DNA from: JAAYDS01 sp012729155
GTDB taxonomy: Bacteria > Chloroflexota > Anaerolineae > UBA1429
Direction: 5' to 3'
Length of the DNA stretch: 64,000 bases
NCBI GenBank assembly: GCA_036774405.1
Contig: DAIPBO010000004.1
Coordinates: forward strand, 99,782 to 163,781
Shown here: one piece after another, positions 17,301-24,536 of the stretch
How positions within the stretch are numbered: the first letter of the stretch is position 1
How the letters are laid out: the number at the start of each line of letters is the position of its first letter
Position numbers and translations under genes: made by a program
Notes under the pieces: generated by a model
Databases searched by the model: none
Told to the model about the DNA's origin: nothing
Seen by the model: only the letters and a program-made list of their open reading frames with translations

Positions 17301-17805
17301 CGGTGCGCCAGGTCCGCGCGCCTTCGACGACCAGGGCGATGCCGAGCACTACCAACAGCCAGGGCCAGCCAACCACCACGACGCGCTGCAGGGGTTGTGG
17401 AAGCTGCCCTGAACGCAGCCCCAGCACCGCCAGACACACCAGCAGGGCGGCGGCCGCCAGCACCAGGTTGGCCCAGCGGCTACGGTCTAGGAGCCAGGCA
17501 CCCAGCCAGCCCGCACCCGCGAATGCGATCAGGAGTGGCCAGAGACGGGCGATCGCTGGCCAGCCCGCATAGAGGGTGACGTAGGCGAGAAGCCCGCCGC
17601 CTAACAGCAAGGTGAGGCCGAGCCACAGGCCATCTTGTTTGCGTTGTCTGATGCCATCGGCGATCGCCGCGCCGCCACCGACCATGACAACCACCGGCCA
17701 AAGCTTCTCCATCGAAGCCCATTGAGCGCCCAACGCGCTCGCCATGGCGAGCGCCCCGAGGATGACCAGGGCCGCTCCGAGCCACAGGTATGTCTTGTGC
17801 TTCAT
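17284..17805 (-). CDS. Small polytopic membrane protein (LiaI/LiaF TM-region-like)
   Basis: 173 residues with about six hydrophobic segments in paired hairpins, with repeated WP motifs (EKLWPVVVM, ARLWPLLIA, VGWPWLLVV). This is the pattern of the LiaI/LiaF-type transmembrane domain often linked to envelope-stress systems, but no soluble LiaF domain follows. The start ATG has GGGGGAG 5 bases upstream. It overlaps the GT4 gene and follows mevalonate kinase by 43 bases. The role is unknown. Confidence 0.7.
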   Translation of the reverse strand: MKHKTYLWLGAALVILGALAMASALGAQWASMEKLWPVVVMVGGGAAIADGIRQRKQDGLWLGLTLLLGGGLLAYVTLYAGWPAIARLWPLLIAFAGAGWLGAWLLDRSRWANLVLAAAALLVCLAVLGLRSGQLPQPLQRVVVVGWPWLLVVLGIALVVEGARTWRTDADRD

Positions 17806-17848
17806 CTATCTCCCCCGGTGTTGCTCGGTCTCGCCATTGCTGGCATGC

Positions 17849-18832
17849 TCAGGCCGTTGCGATGGTGGTCTCATACAACTTCTGAGCCCCGGCGCGCCGC
17901 AACGCTGCGCTGATGGCATCGGCTCGCCCTGACGGGCAGAGCACTACGGCACAACCGCCGCCTCCGCCGCCACAGAGCTTGGCGCCCAAGGCCCCAGCCG
18001 CGCTGGCCGCCTCAACCAGCGTATCTAGCGCCGGGGTAGACACGCCAAGGAGGCGCAGCAGTGCGTGATTCGCGCTCATCGCCTGGCCCAAACCTGCGAG
18101 ATCGCCCTGGTCGAGGTGCTCACGGGCCTGGCACACCAGCGCTCCGATCGCTGCGGTCAGGCCATCCACCGTGGCCGCATCGCGCTCACGCCACGCTCGC
18201 ACCTGGGCAACTGTATCGCGCGTTCTCGACGGCACACCCGTGTCTGCCAACAGCAGGTGTAAAGATACGCCCACAGGCATGAACACCGGTGCGCTGCCCC
18301 GGGTGAACCAGACAGGGCGCTCGAACGCGACCACTGTGTTGTCAACTCCGCTTGGATTACCATGATAGTGCATTTCGGCCAGATAGACCAGACGCGAAAG
18401 CACGGCGGGGTCGAGCGAGAGGTGCGCATGCGCGGCGATGGCGCGCACGATGGCCGCGCTGGTCGCTGCACTGCTGCCCATTCCGCGGGCCATGGGCACC
18501 AATGAACGCAACTCTATCTCAAGATCGATCAGCGGCGGGCCCTGGCCCATGAAAGCGTCGATGGCCGCTTGCGCGGCCAAAACCAGACCGGTCCCACGCT
18601 GATCATCACTCTCAGGGGTGAATCGCGCAGCCAGATCAGCGGCGTAGACAGCGAGCCCAGTGCCGGGCGAGCCAGCCCAAACGCGCGCCTGGGCCCGCAC
18701 ATCGACGATGGGCACGGCAATGGCCGGTTGGCCGTACACCACGGCGTGCTCGCCCAACAGGATCGCCTTGCCGCAGGCCGAGCCAGATGCCAGTGCGTGT
18801 ACGGCGTCGCTGCAATCAGTGAGCTGCAACAC
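17849..18832 (-). CDS. mvk: Mevalonate kinase
   Basis: GHMP kinase of 327 residues that phosphorylates mevalonate with ATP in the isoprenoid pathway. Motif 1 is GKAILLGEHAVVYGQPAIA. Motif 2, the phosphate loop, is PMARGMGSSAATSAAIV. Motif 3 is LGAKLCGGGGGGCAVV. The HAVVYG context and NPSGVDN segment point to mevalonate rather than phosphomevalonate or homoserine. The start is a GTG (with a TTG directly after) overlapping the DUF35 gene by 17 bases. It is the last clear mevalonate gene of this run; phosphomevalonate kinase and decarboxylase genes are not nearby. Confidence 0.95.
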   Translation of the reverse strand: MLQLTDCSDAVHALASGSACGKAILLGEHAVVYGQPAIAVPIVDVRAQARVWAGSPGTGLAVYAADLAARFTPESDDQRGTGLVLAAQAAIDAFMGQGPPLIDLEIELRSLVPMARGMGSSAATSAAIVRAIAAHAHLSLDPAVLSRLVYLAEMHYHGNPSGVDNTVVAFERPVWFTRGSAPVFMPVGVSLHLLLADTGVPSRTRDTVAQVRAWRERDAATVDGLTAAIGALVCQAREHLDQGDLAGLGQAMSANHALLRLLGVSTPALDTLVEAASAAGALGAKLCGGGGGGCAVVLCPSGRADAISAALRRAGAQKLYETTIATA

Positions 18833-19226
18833 GCTCCGGCACCGGGCGGAACTTGTAGCCGTACGAGATCAGCCCCTCTGGTCCCTCTGCGCGCAAGCGG
18901 CGCGTCACCATCTCGACCGGCATACCTACATAGACATCCTCAGGCTCGACATCGGTAAGCTGCGCGGTGAGGAGGGGCCCTTCCTCAAGCTGCACCAACG
19001 CAACCACATAGGGTGCATAGTGCTCATAAGCATCGGGCGCCGTGTAGACCTCTGAGAACGAGTACACTGAACCCACGCCACCATAGTGATAGGGTTCTTT
19101 GGCCGGCCCATGGCAAGAGGGGCAGATGTCTCTCGGGGGAAAGAGCATCGCCTGGCAATGCGGGCACTGCTCGCCCACCAGAGCCAACCGTTGTCGCCGT
19201 GTGCGCCAATGAGAAGAGCTGCTCAT
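18816..19226 (-). CDS. DUF35 zinc-ribbon/OB-fold protein, scaffold of thiolase-HMG-CoA synthase complex
   Basis: 136 residues. The N-terminal rubredoxin-like zinc ribbon uses Cys21, 24, 35 and 38 (CPHCQ...CPSC), followed by an OB-fold (GVGSVYSFSEVY...PYVVALVQLEEGP). The start ATG 19226 has AAAGGAG 6 bases upstream. In archaea such a protein bridges acetoacetyl-CoA thiolase and HMG-CoA synthase and lets them share a CoA-binding site. Here the same three genes are adjacent in the order synthase, thiolase, DUF35, which supports the same complex. Confidence 0.9.
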   Translation of the reverse strand: MSSSSHWRTRRQRLALVGEQCPHCQAMLFPPRDICPSCHGPAKEPYHYGGVGSVYSFSEVYTAPDAYEHYAPYVVALVQLEEGPLLTAQLTDVEPEDVYVGMPVEMVTRRLRAEGPEGLISYGYKFRPVPERVAAH

Positions 19227-19236
19227 ACCGACTCCT

Positions 19237-20394
19237 TTACCAACATCGCTCGAGGATGTGTGTGAAAACGTTCGCTCCGCTGCCACCGATGTTCTGCGTC
19301 ATCGCCAGGCTGGCGCCCTTGATCTGATTAACGCCAGCCTCGCCGCGCAACTGCAGACAAGCCTCCACCACCTGGTACAGCCCCGTAGCCCCTACAGGGT
19401 GACCGCGCGCCTTGAGCCCACCCATGGTGCTCATGGGGTGGGCGGCGTGCAGCGCGATAGCGCCCTCTTTGGCTAGCCCAACGCCGTGGCCCCGAGGGGC
19501 AAGGCCGCAGGCCTCGATGCTCAGCGCTGACATGATCGTGAAGGCATCATGTAGCTCAAACAGGTCCACATCCTGTGGGCCCACGCCGGCCTCGGCGTAA
19601 GCCCGTCCGGCCGAGAGAGCCGCCGCGTCGAGTACCAGCGGGTCGCGACGGTCATGCAGCGCCACCGCATCGGTGGCGCTGGCAGAGGCGCGGATACGCA
19701 CCGGCTTACGCGGTGGTTGTCCAGCCAGGTCAGCGGGCATCACCACCACCGCGGCGGCGCCATCTCCGATGCCTGCCGAATCGAGCAGGCTGATAGGCGC
19801 CGCGATGAGACGCGCTGTGGCGAATTGCTCAGGCGTGATGGGCCGCTGGAACATGGCCCAGGGGTTGCCTGCCGCGTTCGCATGGGCGTTGACGGCGAAC
19901 CCTCCAAAGTCCTCGCGCCGATAGCCATACTGGTGCATGTAGCGCTGCATGAGCAGCGCGTTGAGGGCGACAAAGCTCACGCCCTGCTCCGCCTCGTAGA
20001 CGGCGTCGGCGGCAGTGGCCAGGGCCGTGGTGACGCGGTCGGAGCGACTTTCGGTCATCTTTTCGACACCACACGCCACTGCCACATCGCACATGCCGCC
20101 AGCCACCGCCAGGTAAGCCAGGCGCAGCGCGGCAGCAGCGGAGGCGCAGGCGGCCTCGATCTTGAACGCCTCGATGCCACGCAAGCCGGCATAGTCGGCC
20201 ACCAGCGCCCCCAGGTTCTCTTGCAGCGACAGCTGGCCCGAAAGCATATTGCCCACAAACAGCATCTGCGGCCGCTCGACCTGCGCGTCATTCAAGGCAG
20301 AAACCACCGCGTCGACTGCCATGTCACGCAAGGAGCGATCCCAGTGCTCGCCGACAGCGATCTGCCCGATACCGGCTATACAGACATCTCTCAC
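19237..20394 (-). CDS. Acetyl-CoA acetyltransferase of archaeal/SCP-x type
   Basis: 385 residues. Condenses two acetyl-CoA to acetoacetyl-CoA, the first step of the mevalonate pathway. The nucleophile is Cys83 in IEAACASAAAAL, with the later HDAFTIM histidine and the GHPVGATG motif. It belongs to the thiolase branch used by archaea, which relies on a DUF35 partner, rather than to the PhaA/FadA branch. It starts with GTG. Gaps are 8 bases from the synthase stop and 10 bases to the DUF35 start. Confidence 0.92.
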   Translation of the reverse strand: MRDVCIAGIGQIAVGEHWDRSLRDMAVDAVVSALNDAQVERPQMLFVGNMLSGQLSLQENLGALVADYAGLRGIEAFKIEAACASAAAALRLAYLAVAGGMCDVAVACGVEKMTESRSDRVTTALATAADAVYEAEQGVSFVALNALLMQRYMHQYGYRREDFGGFAVNAHANAAGNPWAMFQRPITPEQFATARLIAAPISLLDSAGIGDGAAAVVVMPADLAGQPPRKPVRIRASASATDAVALHDRRDPLVLDAAALSAGRAYAEAGVGPQDVDLFELHDAFTIMSALSIEACGLAPRGHGVGLAKEGAIALHAAHPMSTMGGLKARGHPVGATGLYQVVEACLQLRGEAGVNQIKGASLAMTQNIGGSGANVFTHILERCW

Positions 20395-20402
20395 GTTGAA
20401 CC

Positions 20403-21455
20403 CTATTCCATCACAATCTGGCCGCGGTAGCGGAGGTAGGTGGCATAGTCAATCTGACGTTGACGTGCGATATAGTCGCGCACGGTTGACGCCAGCTGCT
20501 GACGTTCGGGCAGCAGTGGGGTGGTGATCCACCCAAAGGCGTCGCTGCCCGCGCCAGAGCCGAACGACACCTGCAGAATGCGCTGCTCTGGAGCCGCTCC
20601 GTCTAGCGCCGCCACGAGCCCCAGCAACGACGAGCCCGCGTAAGCGTTGCCGATCTCGGGCGATAGCAGCCCCAGGGCCATTTGCTGGCGCGACAGCCCA
20701 AGCTGCTGGCCCGCCTGCGTCGGAAAGCGCACATTGGGCTGGTGAAAGACAGCGTGAGCCAGCTCGTCTGGGCGCCAGCCCAGCTCGGCGAGCAGTTCTC
20801 GGGCTGCGGCCAAGCTATGGGCAAAGTAGGCCGGCTGTCCTGTAAAGCGGCCCGCGTGCTCAGGGTAGGTGCGGCCTGGGCGTCGCCAGAAATCGGGCGT
20901 GTCGGTGACATAGGAGACCGAGCCCTCACAACGCGCCACTGCCTCTTCAGCGGGGCCTACGAGAATGGCCGCACCGCCAGCCGCCGCCGTGTACTCGAGC
21001 GCGTCGCTCGGTTTTCCCTGGGCCGCGTCCATGCCGATAGCCAGGCCATAGCGAACCATGCCCGAGCCCACCAGACCCAAAGCGGCCTGCAACGCTTCGG
21101 TGCCCGCCTTGCAGGCAAACTGCCAGTCGGCGGCCAAAACGTGCGGCACGGCACCAATGGCCTCGGCGACGATCGTTGACGTGGGTTTGACGGCGTAGGG
21201 GTGAGACTCGGACCCCACCCAGACGGCGCCGATTTGAGCAGGGTCGATGCCGGCGCGGTCCAGGGCGTTACGCGCCGCCTCGATGGACATGGTAACGGTA
21301 TCCTCGTCAAGGCCGGGCACGGCCTTGCTGCTGACGGGACCGTCTTCGCCGCCAGATGGCCATAGGCGCGAGATCTCGCTGGCGGGCAAGCGGTAGCGGG
21401 GCACATAGCCACCATAGCCGACGATGCCAACTGGTAGAGCCGGGCGCATCAGCAT
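20403..21455 (-). CDS. Hydroxymethylglutaryl-CoA synthase, archaeal type
   Basis: 350 residues. Condenses acetoacetyl-CoA with acetyl-CoA to HMG-CoA. It shows the archaeal signatures GIVGYGGYVPRYR at the start, SESHPYAVKPTSTIVAEAIG, and the active-site cysteine Cys115 in FACKAGTEALQ; later come FHQPN and GNAYAGSSLLG. Two ATGs, 21455 and 21449, overlap the HMG-CoA reductase stop; the first has better spacing from a GAGG. It differs clearly from the eukaryote-like MvaS of Gram-positive cocci. It functions with the thiolase and DUF35 protein encoded next. Confidence 0.93.
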   Translation of the reverse strand: MLMRPALPVGIVGYGGYVPRYRLPASEISRLWPSGGEDGPVSSKAVPGLDEDTVTMSIEAARNALDRAGIDPAQIGAVWVGSESHPYAVKPTSTIVAEAIGAVPHVLAADWQFACKAGTEALQAALGLVGSGMVRYGLAIGMDAAQGKPSDALEYTAAAGGAAILVGPAEEAVARCEGSVSYVTDTPDFWRRPGRTYPEHAGRFTGQPAYFAHSLAAARELLAELGWRPDELAHAVFHQPNVRFPTQAGQQLGLSRQQMALGLLSPEIGNAYAGSSLLGLVAALDGAAPEQRILQVSFGSGAGSDAFGWITTPLLPERQQLASTVRDYIARQRQIDYATYLRYRGQIVME

Positions 21456-22633
21456 GGCGCCTCGCTTTGGGCGAGGGCCTGCCCGCGGCGCGCGTGCAAG
21501 CGCATATGCCCCTGCTGAATCCCCTCGGTGGCCAGGGCACGCAGCGCGGCCAGGTTCTGCACCAAGCCGGTGGCGGCCATCACCTCGGCCAGTTCTGAGG
21601 CACGGGCGATGCCCATCATGCGCAGACAAAGCTGCGCCTGCGGGTGCGCCCTGGTGGCGCCACCGACGACGCCCACAGCCAGGGGTAGTTCGAGCATCCC
21701 CACGAGCTGGTCGCCCTGGAGCGTCCACGTCGATAGCGGCCCGTAGACACCATTTCGCGAGGCATAGGCATGAGCGCCAGCCTCGATTGCCCGCCAGTCA
21801 TTCCCAGTGGCCACCGCCACCGAGTCTATGCCGTTCATAATCCCTTTGTTGTGCGTAACGGCGCGATGCACATCGACCTCAGCAAAGGCAGACACCTCGG
21901 CGATGCGCCGAGCCACGACGGCGCCGCCCATATCGGCGGTTGCCAGGACCGCCACGGGCACCTGGCAGCTGGCACACACCACGCGTTCATCGGCCAGGTT
22001 GCTCAGGATGCGAGCCACCGCGCGCCCGCCAGTCAGCCGCTCGACCAGTGGTGCGACCGCCTCCATAGAGGTGTTGACGGCGTTCGCGCCCATGGCATCG
22101 CGAACGTCTATGGCGGCCTGCACGATGAGCATGTCACCCTCTCGCGAGGTGACGCTGCGCCACGACCAGGCACGCGTGCCGCCCCCCAATGAACGCAGGG
22201 TGGGGTGTGGCTCATCAGCAGCCGTTGTGAGCGCATCACGGGCGGCGGCCAGGGCCTGGCACGCCAAAGCGAGATCGGGCACCTCCATGACTTGCAGTTG
22301 CCCGAACATCAGAGCCGTGCTGGCCTGGCAGAGCACGCCACCGCCGGCGCGCGCGAGCAGAGCGCCATGGCTCATGCCGGCTACAACCGAGGGCTCTTCA
22401 GTAACCATGGGCACCAGCACGTCACGGCCATTCACGCGCAGGTTCGCGCCAACGCTCAGAGGGAGTGACCAAAGACCCACGACGTTCTCGCCAAGCCTTT
22501 CCGCCAGGTCGAGCGATAACCCACCCGAATCGAGGGCTGGTAAAGCGTCGGGCGCGAGCGCCCTCGACTCCACCAGCGACTGGCGGCGCTCAGCAATGCT
22601 CAAACGGTGAAACCCGGACAGTCGTGAGTTCAT
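21449..22633 (-). CDS. mvaA: Hydroxymethylglutaryl-CoA reductase, class II
   Basis: 394 residues. Reduces HMG-CoA to mevalonate. It has the class II pattern: LSIAERRQSL at the N-terminus, VTEEPSVVAG with the catalytic glutamate, HNKGIMNGID with the catalytic lysine and aspartate, ATGNDWRA, and the catalytic histidine in GIQQGHMRLH. There is no membrane domain. The start ATG 22633 follows GGGAGAGG. It is the first gene of the mevalonate run, so the promoter region just upstream probably drives the whole train. Confidence 0.96.
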   Translation of the reverse strand: MNSRLSGFHRLSIAERRQSLVESRALAPDALPALDSGGLSLDLAERLGENVVGLWSLPLSVGANLRVNGRDVLVPMVTEEPSVVAGMSHGALLARAGGGVLCQASTALMFGQLQVMEVPDLALACQALAAARDALTTAADEPHPTLRSLGGGTRAWSWRSVTSREGDMLIVQAAIDVRDAMGANAVNTSMEAVAPLVERLTGGRAVARILSNLADERVVCASCQVPVAVLATADMGGAVVARRIAEVSAFAEVDVHRAVTHNKGIMNGIDSVAVATGNDWRAIEAGAHAYASRNGVYGPLSTWTLQGDQLVGMLELPLAVGVVGGATRAHPQAQLCLRMMGIARASELAEVMAATGLVQNLAALRALATEGIQQGHMRLHARRGQALAQSEAPC

Positions 22634-22673
22634 CCTCTCCCTGCCATGCGCATTCGGGGCACGATGCGTCTGT

Positions 22674-22708
22674 AGCATAACCCCGCAGCACTGTCAGAAA
22701 CTGTCAGA
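22674..22708 (-). promoter_or_regulatory. Putative control region of the mevalonate operon with CTGTCAGA direct repeats
   Basis: On the minus strand a TATGCT (22674-22679) could be the -10 for mvaA. Upstream of it lie two direct copies of CTGTCAGA (plus-strand reading, 22691-22698 and 22701-22708), exactly one helical turn apart, and no good -35. This layout suits an activator-dependent promoter. The -10 assignment is tentative. Confidence 0.4.
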
Positions 22709-22801
22709 GCCCCCCAGAATGCTGGCAAGCAGGATGGTGTGGGCCAAGTGGCATGAGGCTATGAGATGGATTTGCGTATCAGGGGCAGAGGAGAGGCGTA
22801 T

Positions 22802-22846
22802 GCAGTGGCGTAGGGACGAGGCGTGGCCTCGCTCCTACGCCACTGC
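22802..22846 (-). terminator. Strong hairpin after the DUF4013 gene
   Basis: A 13-bp perfect stem (GCAGTGGCGTAGG with its complement) encloses a short internal loop and a further 5-bp stem CGAGG/CCTCG. It begins 20 bases after the stop at 22867. No U-run follows, so it is a likely but not classical terminator. It separates the DUF4013 gene from the mevalonate operon, which has its own upstream region. Confidence 0.55.
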
Positions 22847-22866
22847 GGCTGACGATAGCCCGGGCT

Positions 22867-23667
22867 TTAGGCCTCGGGACCGCCATAGTCCTGATCGTCG
22901 GCAGCGCCGCTATCACCCAAAAGCTCAACGTCGCCACCTGATTCGATCTGTTGGTTGAGTTCGGCTTCGATATCCTCGGCCGAGCCATATGCGGCCGTAG
23001 GGGCAGGCCGCGGGGCGCGGGGTTCACCGAAAGTCGGTGGCAGGGCGCTGTCGGCCGCCACCTGGCCAATCAAGTCTGCCGTCACCAGTTCGGCGTAGAA
23101 CGACGTAAAAGCGACGCCCACGATGCACACCAGCGATCCGATAGTGCCAGCCAACATCTGGGCTACGATGATCATCAGCAGCACAACCACATAGTCGCCC
23201 AAACGCTGACCGATGGCCTTGAGCAGGGTGCGAAATCGAAAGAACGCTGCAAATTCATCGCTGAGGGCATAGTGTGCGCGGGCCATGGGGTAGATGATGG
23301 CAACGAACAGCCCCCAGAGCGAGGTGAGACAGGTCAGGCCAAAGCAGCAGAGCACCAGTGGGTTCCCGTCGCCGCTGTCCATCCATTCACCGGCCACGCC
23401 CGACGCAATGATGCCGGGGATCAACGGTAACAGCAGAATGGCAAGAGCAAGCGTCTGCAAGAGACCCTTGACCCAGTCTTGGCCCAGCTGATCCCATTCT
23501 GGAAGGGTAGGCTCTTGGCCGCGGGCGCTGGTGCGCAGAACGCGGAGCGCATAGCCCATATTGGCAAAGTTAAGGATGGGCACAAAGTTGATCAGACCAC
23601 CGATGATGAGCTTCTTGGGCCAGTCTTTGTCTTCGAACACATAGCTGAATGATCTTCCGATGTCCAC
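22867..23667 (-). CDS. DUF4013 family membrane protein
   Basis: 266 residues. Starts with GTG: MDIGRSFSYVFEDKDWPKK followed by GGLINFVPILNF, the typical DUF4013 opening. About five or six hydrophobic segments lie between residues 20 and 195. The C-terminal 60 residues are acidic and proline-rich (SAEDIEAELNQQIESGGD) and probably cytoplasmic. AGGAG lies 9 bases upstream. It is a single gene with its own promoter and downstream hairpin. The function of the family is unknown. Confidence 0.85.
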   Translation of the reverse strand: MDIGRSFSYVFEDKDWPKKLIIGGLINFVPILNFANMGYALRVLRTSARGQEPTLPEWDQLGQDWVKGLLQTLALAILLLPLIPGIIASGVAGEWMDSGDGNPLVLCCFGLTCLTSLWGLFVAIIYPMARAHYALSDEFAAFFRFRTLLKAIGQRLGDYVVVLLMIIVAQMLAGTIGSLVCIVGVAFTSFYAELVTADLIGQVAADSALPPTFGEPRAPRPAPTAAYGSAEDIEAELNQQIESGGDVELLGDSGAADDQDYGGPEA

Positions 23668-23711
23668 GGTGCATCTCCTTCTACTCGGGTCCGCGTTCCC
23701 AGTGTGATACT

Positions 23712-23740
23712 ATTGTAGCGAGTCTTGAAGGCGGGCTCAA
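23712..23740 (-). promoter_or_regulatory. Sigma-70-type promoter of the DUF4013 gene
   Basis: Read on the minus strand: TTGAGC (23735-23740), 17 bases, TACAAT (23712-23717). The predicted transcript would start near 23705, about 38 bases before the GTG start. Confidence 0.6.
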
Positions 23741-23752
23741 GAGGCTGTTAGC

Positions 23753-24427
23753 CTAGGCTCCCATCATGGAGCGCAGCCACGCCAAAACCGACATCTGCGC
23801 CAGCGCAACCCCAACGCCCAGGGGCCAGAACCAGCGGGCGCGCAACGATACCCAGCGCTCAAGGGCAATGGTCACAAGCAGTCCGTTGGCAGCGGCCAAA
23901 AGCGTGAGCGCCGCAGTGAACAGCAGCACATCTCTGACGCCCACCCATGGCAACAGCACGATCACTAACAGGCCGCCTGCCGCTGCCAGGCATGGCCCCA
24001 CCAACGACACCAGCCGCGAGGCCACCGGTTGAGTGCAAGTCGTGTCAATCGGCTTGAACACGAGCCGCAGGGTTGGGTAGAGCGATAGGCCCAGCGTGAG
24101 ACCCATACCAGCGCCTGTGAACAGACGGAGCGCGTTGCTGGGCTGATAGATGGCCCAGCCTGACAGCAGATGCAGCAGTGAGTTGCTTCCATCCAGTGCC
24201 CACAGCACCATGAACGCCAGCAGCATCAAAGCCGCCGGGCCATCTGGCAAGCCGCAACGCTGGCTTTTGCGCCGGGCGAGAGCAAGATACAGCAGGGCTG
24301 ACGCGCCGGCCACGTGCATTCCAGTGCAACGCGCGCAGAGGGGTAAGGCCTGGCCATAGGGAGACAGGCTGTGCGCCGGCAGCTGGTGACAGAGCCCACC
24401 GAGGGCTCGGATGATGAAAGCGAGCAT
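23753..24427 (-). CDS. DUF2085 family membrane protein
   Basis: 224 residues with about six hydrophobic segments. The N-terminus contains the family signature CHQLPAHS...LPLCARCTGMHV, with conserved cysteines that may bind metal or form a disulfide. No function is established for the family. It is divergent from the murF-alr gene. The ATG is only 6 bases from a TATACT box, so its mRNA may have no leader. Confidence 0.85.
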   Translation of the reverse strand: MLAFIIRALGGLCHQLPAHSLSPYGQALPLCARCTGMHVAGASALLYLALARRKSQRCGLPDGPAALMLLAFMVLWALDGSNSLLHLLSGWAIYQPSNALRLFTGAGMGLTLGLSLYPTLRLVFKPIDTTCTQPVASRLVSLVGPCLAAAGGLLVIVLLPWVGVRDVLLFTAALTLLAAANGLLVTIALERWVSLRARWFWPLGVGVALAQMSVLAWLRSMMGA

Positions 24428-24433
24428 GGGGAC

Positions 24434-24439
24434 AGTATA
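24434..24439 (-). promoter_or_regulatory. TATACT -10 element directly before the DUF2085 start (possible leaderless transcript)
   Basis: On the minus strand TATACT is followed by six bases and then the ATG. Initiation at the normal distance would fall on the start codon itself. No convincing -35 was found at 16-18 bases. The same spacing occurs before the IPP isomerase gene. Confidence 0.45.
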
Positions 24440-24536
24440 GCGCGATGAGATGGCGGCGACGAGGAGTCACGTGCTGCGCGCCTGTTGGCCGTAGGCTGAC
24501 TGTTGGTGGTAGAATCAGCGGTCAGGAGAGAACACG

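Noticed and set aside
18300..22700. Gram-positive type mevalonate operon
   Set aside because: The synthase and thiolase motifs and the DUF35 partner match the archaeal type instead of MvaS/MvaE.
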